64,000 nucleotides of DNA from Bacillota bacterium (GCA_023439545.1 JAEXNT010000081.1:62001-126000), one strand, 5' to 3'; counted from the stretch's first letter, positions 44,244 to 53,323 are shown. Made by a program: numbers and translations. The notes: a model not told the origin generated them from the sequence alone.

Positions 44244-44289
44244 AAAAAAACACCCCAGAGGCGGTTACCGGTCCGCATGCTCCAGGGGT
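44244..44289 (-). terminator. Intrinsic terminator of the GAPDH gene
   Basis: Minus strand ACCCCTGGAG pairs with CTCTGGGGT, with an inner GCGG/CCGC stem, and is followed by GTTTTTTT (T-run 44250-44244). It lies about 150 bases downstream of the stop codon. Confidence 0.8.
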
Positions 44290-44440
44290 CTATCAATATA
44301 TGCACCTTACCCTATTTATCAATTCGCCGTGATATTCGCCGTGATCTTGACATGATATCCACTGTGAATTTACGCGATATCCGATGGTCCAGCCATGATC
44401 CCATCGTGCTCTCAGCCCTGCTCTCAGCCCGTTACCTCCT

Positions 44441-45454
44441 TCACCGCTTTACTGCCACAAACGCCGTCAGATCGGCCAGGCGGTTTGAATAACCCCATTC
44501 GTTGTCATACCAGGAAACCGCTTTGACCATGTTTTCACCGATGACCATCGTAGATAACGCATCCACTGTCGAAGAGGCGGGATCGCCCTTGTAATCCACC
44601 GATACAAGGGGTTCCTCGCAATAGTTCAGTATGCCCTTCATAGGGCCGTCCGCCGCAGCCTTCAACACTGCGTTGACCTCCTCTTTCGTCGTGTTCCTTT
44701 CCGTTTCCACAACAAGATCAAGCACCGAGACTGCAGGCGTCGGAACCCTGAAGGCAAACCCATTGAGCTTTCCTTCAAGCTCGGGTATCACCAGCCCGAT
44801 CGCTTTTGCAGCACCCGTCTTTGTAGGTATTATTGACATCCCGGCCGCTCTTGCCCTTCTTATATCCTTATGCGGGAGGTCAAGTATGTTCTGGTCATTC
44901 GTGTATGAATGGATCGTTGACATGAAACCTTTTTTGATGCCGAAATTATCGTTCAGAACCTTCGCGAGCGGAGCCAGGCAGTTCGTGGTGCAGGAGCCGT
45001 TCGAAACAACGCTGTGCCTGTCCGCATCGTAGCTTTCCTCATTGACCCCGAGCACCAGGGTGATGTCGGCGTCAGCCGCAGGCGCAGATATGAGCACCTT
45101 TCCTGCACCACCCTTCGTGATATGAACCTCCGCCTTCTCCCTCTTTGTAAATAGGCCTGTCGATTCCAGCACTATTTCGGCGCCGAAGTCGCTCCAGCGG
45201 ATGTTGCCGGGATCGCGCTCCGCTAGGATCCTTATCTCTTTTCCGTCTACCACAAGTGAATTTTCCGCAGCTTCGACAGTTCCATTGAACCTGCCATATA
45301 CCGAATCATACCGCAGCAGGTGGGCGAGAGTTTTCGGATCGGTCAGATCATTGATCGCAACAACCTCCAGAACGTCCGAATATTTCTCAGTGATCACCTT
45401 GAACGCATTTCTTCCTATCCTGCCGAAACCGTTGATACCTATCTTTGTTTTCAT
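44441..45454 (-). CDS. gap: Glyceraldehyde-3-phosphate dehydrogenase, type I
   Basis: 337 residues. The NAD-binding start KIGINGFGRIGR, the catalytic cysteine in SNGSCTTNCLAPLAK (SNGSC rather than the usual SNASC) and the end SWYDNEWGYSNRL are all in place. It converts glyceraldehyde 3-phosphate, phosphate and NAD to 1,3-bisphosphoglycerate in glycolysis. GGAGG precedes the ATG. No pgk or tpi gene is adjacent; the gene is monocistronic with its own terminator and is divergent from a LysR gene. Confidence 0.95.
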   Translation of the reverse strand: MKTKIGINGFGRIGRNAFKVITEKYSDVLEVVAINDLTDPKTLAHLLRYDSVYGRFNGTVEAAENSLVVDGKEIRILAERDPGNIRWSDFGAEIVLESTGLFTKREKAEVHITKGGAGKVLISAPAADADITLVLGVNEESYDADRHSVVSNGSCTTNCLAPLAKVLNDNFGIKKGFMSTIHSYTNDQNILDLPHKDIRRARAAGMSIIPTKTGAAKAIGLVIPELEGKLNGFAFRVPTPAVSVLDLVVETERNTTKEEVNAVLKAAADGPMKGILNYCEEPLVSVDYKGDPASSTVDALSTMVIGENMVKAVSWYDNEWGYSNRLADLTAFVAVKR

Positions 45455-45516
45455 AATATTACCTCCATCATTTTTATTGATGCCTTGTTTTTTTATCTGA
45501 TTTGATTATAATGGTA

Positions 45517-45554
45517 ACTGATATATAAATAAAATGCATATTAGTAATATCAGT
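45517..45554. promoter_or_regulatory. Inverted repeat in the gap-lysR divergent region
   Basis: ACTGATAT (45517-45524) and ATATCAGT (45547-45554) are perfect inverted arms 22 bases apart, next to a minus-strand TATAAT (45510-45505) for gap. It could be a LysR-type site, but the pattern is short and AT-rich. Confidence 0.35.
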
Positions 45555-45644
45555 CATAAATCACAGTTATATCAGGCATGGTTTTCAAAGGTGGACATGC
45601 GCTGCAACGGTTTTGCCCGCTATATGAATAAGGAGGATCGTTCC

Positions 45645-46538
45645 ATGAACCTGGAGCTATATAAGTCATTCTATTATGTCGCTGAATGCGCAAGCATTTC
45701 GAAGGCTGCAGAACGGCTTTACATCACCCAGCCTGCTGTCAGCAGGGCTATCAGGCAGCTCGAGTATGAACTCGGCTGCACGCTGTTCACACGAACCCCG
45801 CGTGGAGTTAAGCTGACACAGGAAGGCGAGGTGCTGTACAGATCGGTAGGGCAGGTTTTTACATCGCTGTCTGCCGCGGAGAGGAAGATCAACGCCCTCA
45901 AAAACCTGCTTACGGGCGAGGTGAAGATCGGCGCCAGCGACACACTCTGCAAGCATTATCTTGTCCCCTGCCTCAAGCTGTTCCATACTCTGCACCCCGA
46001 CATCAGGATACAGGTCATATGTCAGACGACTCCGGGCATAATAAGTCTGCTTAAGGCCGGAACGATAGACTTCGGAATGATAAACCTTCCGTACGAGGAC
46101 GAACAACTCGTTTTTAAAAATATTCTCGAGGTTCAGGACTGCTTTGTGGCAGGTGAGAGATACCGCTCTATGAGCAATAAAATGCAGCCTCTTGGAGAAA
46201 TAGTAAAACAGCCTTTGCTGCTTCTCGAAAAAGCCAGCAACTCCCGTGTTTTCATAGATCGGTATTTCGAAAACAATTCAATTACGGCAGAACCTGCATT
46301 CGAACTGGGCAACATGGATCTTCTGATACACTTTGCCAAATACGATTTCGGCATCGCCTGCGTCATAAGGAACTTTATTAAAGACGAGCTCGACAATGGC
46401 ATACTGCGTGAAATAAAGCCCGTCGAAAAGATCCCCCCGAGAAACATAGGCGCCGCATGGCTCAGAGACATCCCTCTTTCGAGGGCCTCCGCCGAGCTTA
46501 TCAACCTGCTCGGCTACAACGACGAGTCGGAGATATAA
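45645..46538 (+). CDS. LysR family transcriptional regulator
   Basis: 297 residues from the ATG at 45645, chosen for the AAGGAGGATC just upstream. The N-terminal helix-turn-helix is canonical (YKSFYYVAECASISKAAERL, then ITQPAVSRAIRQLEYELG), followed by the LysR substrate-binding domain starting GEVKIGASDTLCKHYLVPCL. It is divergent from gap and convergent with the NMT1-like transporter genes; which of these it controls, if either, is unknown. Confidence 0.92.
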   Translation: MNLELYKSFYYVAECASISKAAERLYITQPAVSRAIRQLEYELGCTLFTRTPRGVKLTQEGEVLYRSVGQVFTSLSAAERKINALKNLLTGEVKIGASDTLCKHYLVPCLKLFHTLHPDIRIQVICQTTPGIISLLKAGTIDFGMINLPYEDEQLVFKNILEVQDCFVAGERYRSMSNKMQPLGEIVKQPLLLLEKASNSRVFIDRYFENNSITAEPAFELGNMDLLIHFAKYDFGIACVIRNFIKDELDNGILREIKPVEKIPPRNIGAAWLRDIPLSRASAELINLLGYNDESEI

Positions 46539-46597
46539 AGCTGCCCATCCGACCCGGCATATCCGAAGATGGCGGGAAATGAGAAAAATAAAATTAC

Positions 46598-46641
46598 AAA
46601 GAGCGTACCACCCGGGCTTAAGCCTTGAGCGTACGCTCTTT
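46598..46641. terminator. Bidirectional terminator between lysR and the ABC binding-protein gene
   Basis: An 11-bp perfect stem (AAAGAGCGTAC at 46598-46608, complement at 46631-46641) with a 22-base loop separates two convergent genes. The A/T ends of the stem provide a short U-tract in either direction. Confidence 0.7.
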
Positions 46642-46655
46642 TGCGCTGTCGTCGC

Positions 46656-47660
46656 CTACTTCTTTATCGTATCGATCGCCTTATCAGCAAAGCTGTTGTC
46701 CGATATCACTTTATGAGGCACTGCCTTCTTCAGCTCACCCGCCTGCGTCATGACCTCCTGCAGCAGCTCGAAGGCTTCCTTCTTCATGATCGGGTCCCTG
46801 CACCACGTATCCTGGTCCTTGTAACGTTTTATCACCGTGGTTAGCAGCTCCTTGTCGGAATCCGTGAAGGAGGGCTTTATAACGTCGGCTATTTCCTCCG
46901 GCGTATGCGAATCCACCCAGAGCTGCCCGCGGTAAATGGCGTTCGTGAATTTCTGGATGATTCCGGAGTTCTTTTTAATATAGCTCTTTTTAGCGTAATA
47001 TGAAGTGTACGTTATTTCTCCGCTGTCCTTTCCCACGGATGCCACTATGTAACCCTTGCCTTCGCGTTCAAGGGTGGAAGCCACCGGTTCGAACAGCGCC
47101 ACATAATCGGCGTTGCCCCCCGTAAACGCCCCTGCCATCAGAGCGAATTGCACGCTTGTATCGACACTGACATCCTTGCCCGGGGTAACCCCATTTTTCC
47201 TCATCACATACTCGAGCGTCATTTCCGGGACGCCGCCCTTCCTTCCACCGATTACGTTCTTGCCCTTTACATCGGTCCATTTGAAATCCGGCGCAGGCTG
47301 CCTGCCCACAAGGAACGAACCATCCTTCTGGGTCAGCTGGGCAAATACCTGGGCGTAGTCCTCCTTGCCCTCATTGTAGACATAGATGCAGGCTTCAGGG
47401 CCGGAAAAGCCTATGTCTACCTGCCCCGAAAGGACTGCTGTCATAACCTTGTCGGCTCCCTGACCGTTGACGAGCTCGACGGAAAGCCCTTCATCCTTGA
47501 AATAGCCCAGGTTCAGGGCTGCATACTGAGGCGCGTAAAAAATCGAATGCGTCACCTCGCTCAATTTGACCTTTGTGAGTTCTTTTTCACCGCAGGCAGT
47601 AAAAGTTAATGCCATACAAGTGATCAATACAACTGCGACAAGTGTTTTCAAGATTTTCAT
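46656..47660 (-). CDS. NMT1/THI5-like ABC transporter substrate-binding lipoprotein
   Basis: 334 residues from the ATG at 47660, chosen because AGAGGGGG lies 7-8 bases upstream. The lipoprotein signal peptide ends ALTFTACGEKE. The mature part is an SsuA/THI5/NMT1-type binding fold: SIFYAPQYAALNLGYFKDEG, VDIGFSGPEA and VIGGRKGGVPEMTLEY. Family substrates include pyrimidine precursors of thiamine, nitrate, sulfonates and riboflavin; none is favoured by the sequence. It is the last of three genes in the transporter operon. Confidence 0.88.
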   Translation of the reverse strand: MKILKTLVAVVLITCMALTFTACGEKELTKVKLSEVTHSIFYAPQYAALNLGYFKDEGLSVELVNGQGADKVMTAVLSGQVDIGFSGPEACIYVYNEGKEDYAQVFAQLTQKDGSFLVGRQPAPDFKWTDVKGKNVIGGRKGGVPEMTLEYVMRKNGVTPGKDVSVDTSVQFALMAGAFTGGNADYVALFEPVASTLEREGKGYIVASVGKDSGEITYTSYYAKKSYIKKNSGIIQKFTNAIYRGQLWVDSHTPEEIADVIKPSFTDSDKELLTTVIKRYKDQDTWCRDPIMKKEAFELLQEVMTQAGELKKAVPHKVISDNSFADKAIDTIKK

Positions 47661-47688
47661 TGTCATACCCCCTCTGATAGTAAATGAT

Positions 47689-48501
47689 TTAATATCTTCC
47701 ACTTTTCAACAGCAGCTTCTCAAGATAGACCACCCCCTGGTACATAAGCGCGGCGGCTACGGACAGAATGAGGACGCTTGTCATGACTATGTCAAGCTGA
47801 AACACCTGTCCGCCATATACGATCAGGTAACCGAGTCCTGCTTTCGATACGAGAAATTCACCTACAATGACGCCGACCCATGAAAGGCCGACATTTATCT
47901 TCAATGCATTAATTATGACCGGATATGATGAGGGCAGCACCACTTTTGTAAGTACCTGCAGACGGCTCGCGCCGAATGTTCTTACAAGCTTGATCTTATC
48001 CTGATCGACTGCCAGAAAACCGTTAAGCACCTCGAGAACGGTCACGATAAGCGATATCGTCAATGCAATAACTATGATGGAAGCCGGCCCGGCGCCGATC
48101 CATACGATGAAGATCGGCCCCAAAGCGATCTTGGGCAGGCTGTTCAATACTACGAGGTACGGTTCCGTCACCTTTGAAAGAAACTCCGACCACCATAGTA
48201 CAATGGCAATGACCGTTCCTATGATCGTCCCCATTATGAATCCGATAACCGTTTCATAACACGTGACCCAGGTGTGGTAAAACAGCTGGCCTTCCTTGTA
48301 CATATTCCCCAGTGTCCTTACTATCCTCGACGGCTGGCTGGTTATAAAAGGATCGATCACCTTCAATTGCCCCAGCAGCTCCCAAAGTGCAAGAAAAGCG
48401 GCCAGTATGAAAACCTGAGTCGACAGGATCAATATTTTATGCTGCCTTATCTTTCTCAGATAGGCCTTATGTTCTTCCGATACCGATTGAGTTTTTGCCA
48501 T
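47689..48501 (-). CDS. ABC transporter permease (SsuC/TauC-like)
   Basis: 270 residues, six membrane helices. The motif SLPKIALGPIFIVWIGAGP is typical of sulfonate/nitrate/HMP-type permeases, and the EAA-like loop (LVRTFGASRLQVLTKVVLPS) provides the ATPase contact. It is 28 bases upstream of the binding-protein gene and 48 bases after the ATPase gene. Confidence 0.92.
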   Translation of the reverse strand: MAKTQSVSEEHKAYLRKIRQHKILILSTQVFILAAFLALWELLGQLKVIDPFITSQPSRIVRTLGNMYKEGQLFYHTWVTCYETVIGFIMGTIIGTVIAIVLWWSEFLSKVTEPYLVVLNSLPKIALGPIFIVWIGAGPASIIVIALTISLIVTVLEVLNGFLAVDQDKIKLVRTFGASRLQVLTKVVLPSSYPVIINALKINVGLSWVGVIVGEFLVSKAGLGYLIVYGGQVFQLDIVMTSVLILSVAAALMYQGVVYLEKLLLKSGRY

Positions 48502-48549
48502 ATATACGTCTCCCCCAAAAACGTCACAATAAATACTGCTGCCTTAGCC

Positions 48550-49317
48550 TCAAACATGGATGTCCAGATCTCTCCATATCTGATTAAAATAGTGTCTGAA
48601 CTCCGGCGCTTCTCTGCAATTCAGAGGCGATCGCTTTTCACAGCTGGTCTTTATGACATATACGCTTTTGACTGTGCCGGGCCTGCGCGTAAGTACAACG
48701 ACTCTGTCGGCCATGCTTATGCTCTCCGCTATATCGTGAGTTACAAGGACAGCCGTTTTATTCTCCTTCTTAATAATGGAATAAATATCTTCAGTTACAG
48801 CAAGGCGCGTCTGATAATCGAGCGCTGAAAACGCCTCGTCGAGCAGAAGTATTCTGGGATTGGTCGCAAGTGTCCGAATCAGGGCGGCTCGCTGCCTCAT
48901 CCCTCCCGAAAGCTGATTTGGGTATTTGTCCCTGAAATCCGAGAGACCGTATGTATCGAGCAAACCGACAACATAATCCCTGGTTCTTTGGTTCAATCTG
49001 CGTGTGATCTCAAGCCCAAGGAGGGCATTGTCAAGAATGGTCCTCCATTCGAAAAGCTGATCCCTCTGGGGCATGTATCCTATCTGGTCGGAAGCTCCCG
49101 AAACAGGCCTGCCCCCCACTGCTATGGAGCCCGCCGAAGGCTGCGCCAATCCCGCTATCAGCGAAAGCAGCGTGGATTTGCCACAGCCGCTCGGACCGAC
49201 AATGCTTACAAACTCCCCTTCCAGGACCGACAGCTCCACATCCTGGAGCGCCAATAATTCACCGTTGAGCGAATGGTACTTCATGCTTAAATTATGTACC
49301 TCGACTACTGCATCCAC
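48550..49317 (-). CDS. ABC transporter ATPase (SsuB/TauB-like)
   Basis: 255 residues from a GTG at 49317, preferred because GGGGGG precedes it by 6-7 bases; the upstream ATG at 49365 lacks a site. Walker A GPSGCGKSTLL, signature LSGGMRQRAALIRTLA, Walker B ILLLDEAFSALD and VTHDIAESI are present. It is first gene of the operon, behind a leader with overlapping hairpins that look like an attenuator (49388-49453). Confidence 0.9.
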   Translation of the reverse strand: MDAVVEVHNLSMKYHSLNGELLALQDVELSVLEGEFVSIVGPSGCGKSTLLSLIAGLAQPSAGSIAVGGRPVSGASDQIGYMPQRDQLFEWRTILDNALLGLEITRRLNQRTRDYVVGLLDTYGLSDFRDKYPNQLSGGMRQRAALIRTLATNPRILLLDEAFSALDYQTRLAVTEDIYSIIKKENKTAVLVTHDIAESISMADRVVVLTRRPGTVKSVYVIKTSCEKRSPLNCREAPEFRHYFNQIWRDLDIHV

Positions 49318-49387
49318 TTGCTGTCCCCCCGCGATTATTGCATATTTTACGGGCAATTGTACCAATGATAATTTCCGTCATAGATAA

Positions 49388-49453
49388 AAAGCCCTGATAT
49401 ACAATATGTATCAGGGCTTTGGTTTGCCAAAGCATATCGGGACTTTTTGCCCG
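49388..49453 (-). promoter_or_regulatory. Attenuator-like leader of the NMT1-type ABC operon
   Basis: Reading the minus strand: a small CGGG/CCCG hairpin (49453-49438), then GCTTTGG-CAAA-CCAAAGC (49433-49416), then a 12-bp terminator stem AAAGCCCTGATA/TATCAGGGCTTT (49420-49388) followed by further T residues. The second and third stems share five bases (49420-49416) and cannot form together. This is the geometry of an antiterminator/terminator pair. No known riboswitch consensus was recognised. Confidence 0.5.
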
Positions 49454-49531
49454 GTAATATTGAATAAAATGGAATTCTGAGGTTTACCTTCGCTGCGGAC
49501 GAATAAAAACCATGCTCTGTTTGTTATTTTC

Positions 49532-49560
49532 TTGACGAAGCGGGTATATTATTATAGAAT
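49532..49560 (+). promoter_or_regulatory. Sigma-A promoter of the CoA-disulfide reductase fusion gene
   Basis: TTGACG (49532-49537), 17-base spacer, TAGAAT (49555-49560). The leader to the ATG at 49625 is about 58 bases and ends in GAGGAGG. Confidence 0.65.
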
Positions 49561-49624
49561 CTATATATTAAGATATTTTGATTGATTGTAATAGCAGATT
49601 GTAAATATTAGAGGAGGTCATCAT

Positions 49625-52093
49625 ATGAGCAGGAAGGTTATCATAGTAGGCGGCGTCGCAGGCGGCGCGAGCGCGGCTGCAAGGCTCCGCAGGCTCGATG
49701 AGGATGCGGAGATCATCCTTGTGGAAAAGGGCGGATACATCTCATTTGCCAATTGCGGCCTTCCCTACTATATCGGCGAGGTCATCAAGGACAAGGACAA
49801 ACTTTTGGTTCAGACTCCGGAAAAGATGAAGGAACGCTTCAGGATAGACGTCCGGGTAAATAACGAGGTCGTAAGGATCGACCCCAGTAAAAAAGCAGTT
49901 GAAATACTGAATAAGTCGGACAACAGGACATATAAGGAAACCTACGACAAGCTGATCCTCTCGCCGGGCGCCGAGCCGATAAAGCCGAGGCTTGCCGGCA
50001 TTGAGTCCTCCAGGATATTCACTCTGAGAAATATCCCTGATACCTACAGGATCAAGGATTTCGTCGATAAAAACAATCCTAGGAGAGCAGTTGTGGTAGG
50101 CGCCGGCTTTATAGGCCTCGAGGTTGCCGAAAACCTCCATATGCGAGGCGTCAAAGTAACCGTCGTGGAGCTTGCCGATCATGTGATCGGACCTTTGGAT
50201 TATGACATGGCCGCGCTGGTACACCAGCACATGAAGAGCAAGGAAGTCGAATTCTATCTTAAAGACGCAGTGGAAGCCTTCGAAGATGAGGATCCGGGCA
50301 TCAATGTCAAGCTAAGCAGCGGCAGGACCTTGAAGGCCGACATGGTGATATTGGGAATCGGTGTCAGGCCCGAAGCCGGGCTCGCTTCCGCAGCAGGCCT
50401 GAAGATAGGCAGGACGGGCGGGATTTCTGTAAATGAATATATGCAGACCTCGGACCCGGATATATACGCAGTCGGAGACGCCGTCGAGGTAAAGGACTAT
50501 ATCAGCGGAAACGAAGCACTTATACCTCTCGCGGGTCCGGCAAACAAGCAGGGCAGGATCGCGGCAAACAACATTTGCGGCATGGACGAAAAATTCGAAG
50601 GAACACAAGGGACCTCGATTGTAAAAATATTCGATATAACCGTAGCTATCACGGGGAACAACGAAAGATCGCTCATAAAGAACAATATTGCCTACGAAAA
50701 ATCCTTTACGCATTCGGCTTCGCACGCGGGATATTACCCCGGCGCAATTCCTATGTCGATCAAGCTGTTGTTCACAAAAGCCGATGGAAAGCTTCTGGGC
50801 GCCCAGATAGTCGGTTATGAAGGCGTGGACAAAAGGATCGACGTACTTTCTACCGCAATGAGGGCAGGCATGACCGTGTATGACCTCGAGAAACTCGAAC
50901 TGGCCTACGCCCCGCCTTATTCCTCCGCAAAGGATCCGGTCAATATAGCAGGCTACACGGCTGCAAACATATTGAAGGGAGATTGCCGCATATTCCACTG
51001 GGATGAGGTCGCAGCCATCGATATGTCCAAAGGCATGCTCATAGATGTAAGGTCGCGGGAGGAGTTCGAGCTTGGAACCATAAAAGGCGCCGTCAATATT
51101 CCTCTCGATGAAATCAGAGACAGACTCGATGAGATCCCACGCAGCAAGGACATTTATATATTCTGCCAGGTGGGGCTTAGAGGCTACCTTGCAAGCAGGA
51201 TACTGATGCAGAAGGGATACGCTGGCGTCAGGAACCTCAGCGGGGGCTACAAGACATACCAGCTCGCCATTCAGAAGCAGTCGAACGAAGACATATTCGA
51301 ATATGACAAGATACTGAAAAACGATGAAATAAAGCCTGTCGATACAGGCATCAATACAAAGGCGGCGGACGCAAGGGTGCAGCTTGACGCGTGCGGCCTC
51401 CAGTGCCCCGGCCCCATAATGAAGGTATATGATACTGTAAAGGCTATGAATTACAATGAGATACTCGAAGTGAAGGCGACCGATCCCGCCTTTGCCGAAG
51501 ATATCAAGACCTGGTGCAAAAGTACGGGAAACAGGCTGATAGACGTCAGCTTCGAGAACAATGCATTTACGGCTGTAATAAAGAAGGAGATCAAACCTAA
51601 TGAGTCTCCAATGGCAGTAAAAAAAAATGACAAATCCATGATAGTATTCAGTAATGATCTGGACAGGGCCATAGCATCCTTCATCATTGCAAACGGAGCG
51701 GCCGCCATGGGCAGGAAGGTGACGATGTTCTTCACCTTCTGGGGCCTCAACATACTGAGGAGGCCCGGCGGACCCGCCGTAAGGAAGGATTTGCTGTCGC
51801 GCATGTTCGGAATGATGATGCCGAAAGGCTCAGGAAAGCTTTCGCTTTCGAAGCTCAACATGGCGGGCGCGGGACCGAAGCTGATAAGATACCTGATGAA
51901 CAAAAAGAACATCTCCTCACTGGAAGAATTGATGGATCAGGCGGTAAAAAACGGTGTGAACTTCGTTGCATGCAATATGTCCATGGATATAATGGGCATA
52001 AGAAAGGAAGAGCTGATCGACGGCGTTACGATCGGGGGCGTGGCCTCCTTCCTCGGCTCCGCGGAAGATTCCGATATGAGCCTGTTCATATGA
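49625..52093 (+). CDS. CoA-disulfide reductase-like FAD oxidoreductase fused to rhodanese, TusA and DsrE2 domains
   Basis: 822 residues. Residues 1-445 are a pyridine-nucleotide disulfide reductase of the CoA-disulfide/persulfide reductase type: FAD motif VGGVAGGASAAARLRR and single active-site Cys44 in SFANCGLPYYIG. Residues about 460-555 are a rhodanese domain with Cys514 in FCQVGLRGY. Residues 580-650 are a TusA domain (LDACGLQCPGPIMK, Cys590 and Cys594), and 665-822 a DsrE2 domain (DKSMIVFSNDLDRAIASFII, then FFTFWGLNILRR). All are sulfur-transfer modules, so the protein likely channels persulfide sulfur or reduces polysulfide or CoA-persulfide with NAD(P)H. Cytosolic. Confidence 0.92.
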   Translation: MSRKVIIVGGVAGGASAAARLRRLDEDAEIILVEKGGYISFANCGLPYYIGEVIKDKDKLLVQTPEKMKERFRIDVRVNNEVVRIDPSKKAVEILNKSDNRTYKETYDKLILSPGAEPIKPRLAGIESSRIFTLRNIPDTYRIKDFVDKNNPRRAVVVGAGFIGLEVAENLHMRGVKVTVVELADHVIGPLDYDMAALVHQHMKSKEVEFYLKDAVEAFEDEDPGINVKLSSGRTLKADMVILGIGVRPEAGLASAAGLKIGRTGGISVNEYMQTSDPDIYAVGDAVEVKDYISGNEALIPLAGPANKQGRIAANNICGMDEKFEGTQGTSIVKIFDITVAITGNNERSLIKNNIAYEKSFTHSASHAGYYPGAIPMSIKLLFTKADGKLLGAQIVGYEGVDKRIDVLSTAMRAGMTVYDLEKLELAYAPPYSSAKDPVNIAGYTAANILKGDCRIFHWDEVAAIDMSKGMLIDVRSREEFELGTIKGAVNIPLDEIRDRLDEIPRSKDIYIFCQVGLRGYLASRILMQKGYAGVRNLSGGYKTYQLAIQKQSNEDIFEYDKILKNDEIKPVDTGINTKAADARVQLDACGLQCPGPIMKVYDTVKAMNYNEILEVKATDPAFAEDIKTWCKSTGNRLIDVSFENNAFTAVIKKEIKPNESPMAVKKNDKSMIVFSNDLDRAIASFIIANGAAAMGRKVTMFFTFWGLNILRRPGGPAVRKDLLSRMFGMMMPKGSGKLSLSKLNMAGAGPKLIRYLMNKKNISSLEELMDQAVKNGVNFVACNMSMDIMGIRKEELIDGVTIGGVASFLGSAEDSDMSLFI

Positions 52094-52185
52094 GAGAAAA
52101 GGAACAGAAAAAAGAAACAGAGGGACGGCTCCGTAAATGCTTGAATATGCCATCATCGTGAAGTATTCTAGCTATATGGCATAAT

Positions 52186-52765
52186 ATGAGTTGGGAGATG
52201 ATCCTCATCAGGGCATTTATAGGTATAGATTTTGGAAACGATTGCAAGGCATACATTCACGGGCTTCAACAAAGCCTTAGAAAATGCGCCGTCAGGGGAA
52301 GGTGGAAGCATAGCGATAACTTCCACCTGACGTTGAAATTTCTCGATGATATAGATGAAAAGCAGCAAAAGCAGATAGAAGCAGCGCTGAGCGATATCTG
52401 CTTTCACAGGGATTCATTTTGCCTGGAGGTCTCCGAACTCGGTATTTTCAAGGGACGCGACAATATACGCGTACTGTGGCTCGGCCTGACCGGGGAACTA
52501 AAACCTCTGCAGTCGCTGGCCGGAGACATTGAAAAAGCTCTGGTCCCGGTCGGCTTCCCTGCTGAAAAGAGGCCGTATGTTCCTCATATCACGATCGGCC
52601 AGGATATCGTATTCGAGCGCCCCTTCGACCAGGTACGCGACTCCCGTCGGGCACATCGGTTTCGGCCCGATGAAAATAGAAAGGCTCACCTTATTCAAAA
52701 GTGAGCAGTTCCAGAACAAACGTGTGTATACGAAAATTTCAGAATTCGGTTTCAGAAATCAATGA
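52186..52765 (+). pseudogene. thpR: RNA 2',3'-cyclic phosphodiesterase (ThpR), frameshifted near the C-terminus
   Basis: The first frame (from 52186; the GTG/ATG choice is not certain) has the two family motifs HLTL (in NFHLTLKFLDD) and HITI (in YVPHITIGQD), characteristic of the 2H phosphoesterase fold. After VFERPFDQVRDS the frame is lost. The normal ending continues one base later as VGHIGFGPMKIERLTLFKSE, then RVYTKISEFGF, stopping at 52765. Removing one C from CCC at 52643-52645 restores about 192 residues. Mutation or sequence error both fit. The intact enzyme opens 2',3'-cyclic phosphates of RNA. Confidence 0.82.
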
Positions 52766-52780
52766 CCCGGCCAAAGCCCT

Positions 52781-53323
52781 TCAGCTCAGCTTATCAACGA
52801 GCTGATCCAGCATGACGTCTTTGTACAAGCCTTTCCTGAAATCCTTCACAAGCTTTTCCCTGTTTTCGGGATCTGCGTCCTTCATATCGTCGTGCAAAAC
52901 GTCTGGAAACTCGTTGAATACCAGTTTGGCGCCCTTTATATCACCGGCGTTGCTGCTCCAAACGCTGTCCTCCCCGAGTTCCACGATCAAAGGAATCCCA
53001 TTGTCCCCGGAAAGCCTCTCCATCAGTCCTTCATTCCCTTCCCTGCTCACTATCCTGTACCCGATCGACGGGGATGACCTGCGAAGTTCCTCGAGCAGAG
53101 CCAGCGTGATCCTGCAGTCGTTGCAATATGTATCGCAGAACACGAGCAGCTTTTTATCGCTCTTAATGCTTTCAAGCTCTTCCTTTTCTTCCCCCGAAAG
53201 CTTCATTTTTTCAAGATAATGAAGATGCTTTTGCCTTGTTTCCTCATCGGCCGAAGCCAGATATTCCTGGTAGCCTATACCGTTGTCATACAATTGGTTA
53301 AGATTCTCAATCAAATCAGCCAT
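52781..53323 (-). CDS. Thioredoxin-family protein
   Basis: 180 residues from the ATG at 53323 (GAGGTGGG before it). After a helical N-terminal 60 residues the thioredoxin fold begins KKLLVFCDTYCNDCRITLAL, giving CxxxCxxC in place of the usual CxxC active site; the pair CNDC is the likely redox centre. The cis-Pro region reads NGIPLIVEL. It resembles the YbbN/YtpP-like 'thioredoxin family' proteins of Firmicutes that may handle protein or bacillithiol disulfides. Convergent with the ThpR gene. Confidence 0.8.
   Translation of the reverse strand: MADLIENLNQLYDNGIGYQEYLASADEETRQKHLHYLEKMKLSGEEKEELESIKSDKKLLVFCDTYCNDCRITLALLEELRRSSPSIGYRIVSREGNEGLMERLSGDNGIPLIVELGEDSVWSSNAGDIKGAKLVFNEFPDVLHDDMKDADPENREKLVKDFRKGLYKDVMLDQLVDKLS

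Noticed and set aside
49388..49560. TPP riboswitch before the NMT1/THI5-like transporter
   Set aside because: The characteristic conserved TPP aptamer segments were looked for on the minus strand and not seen.
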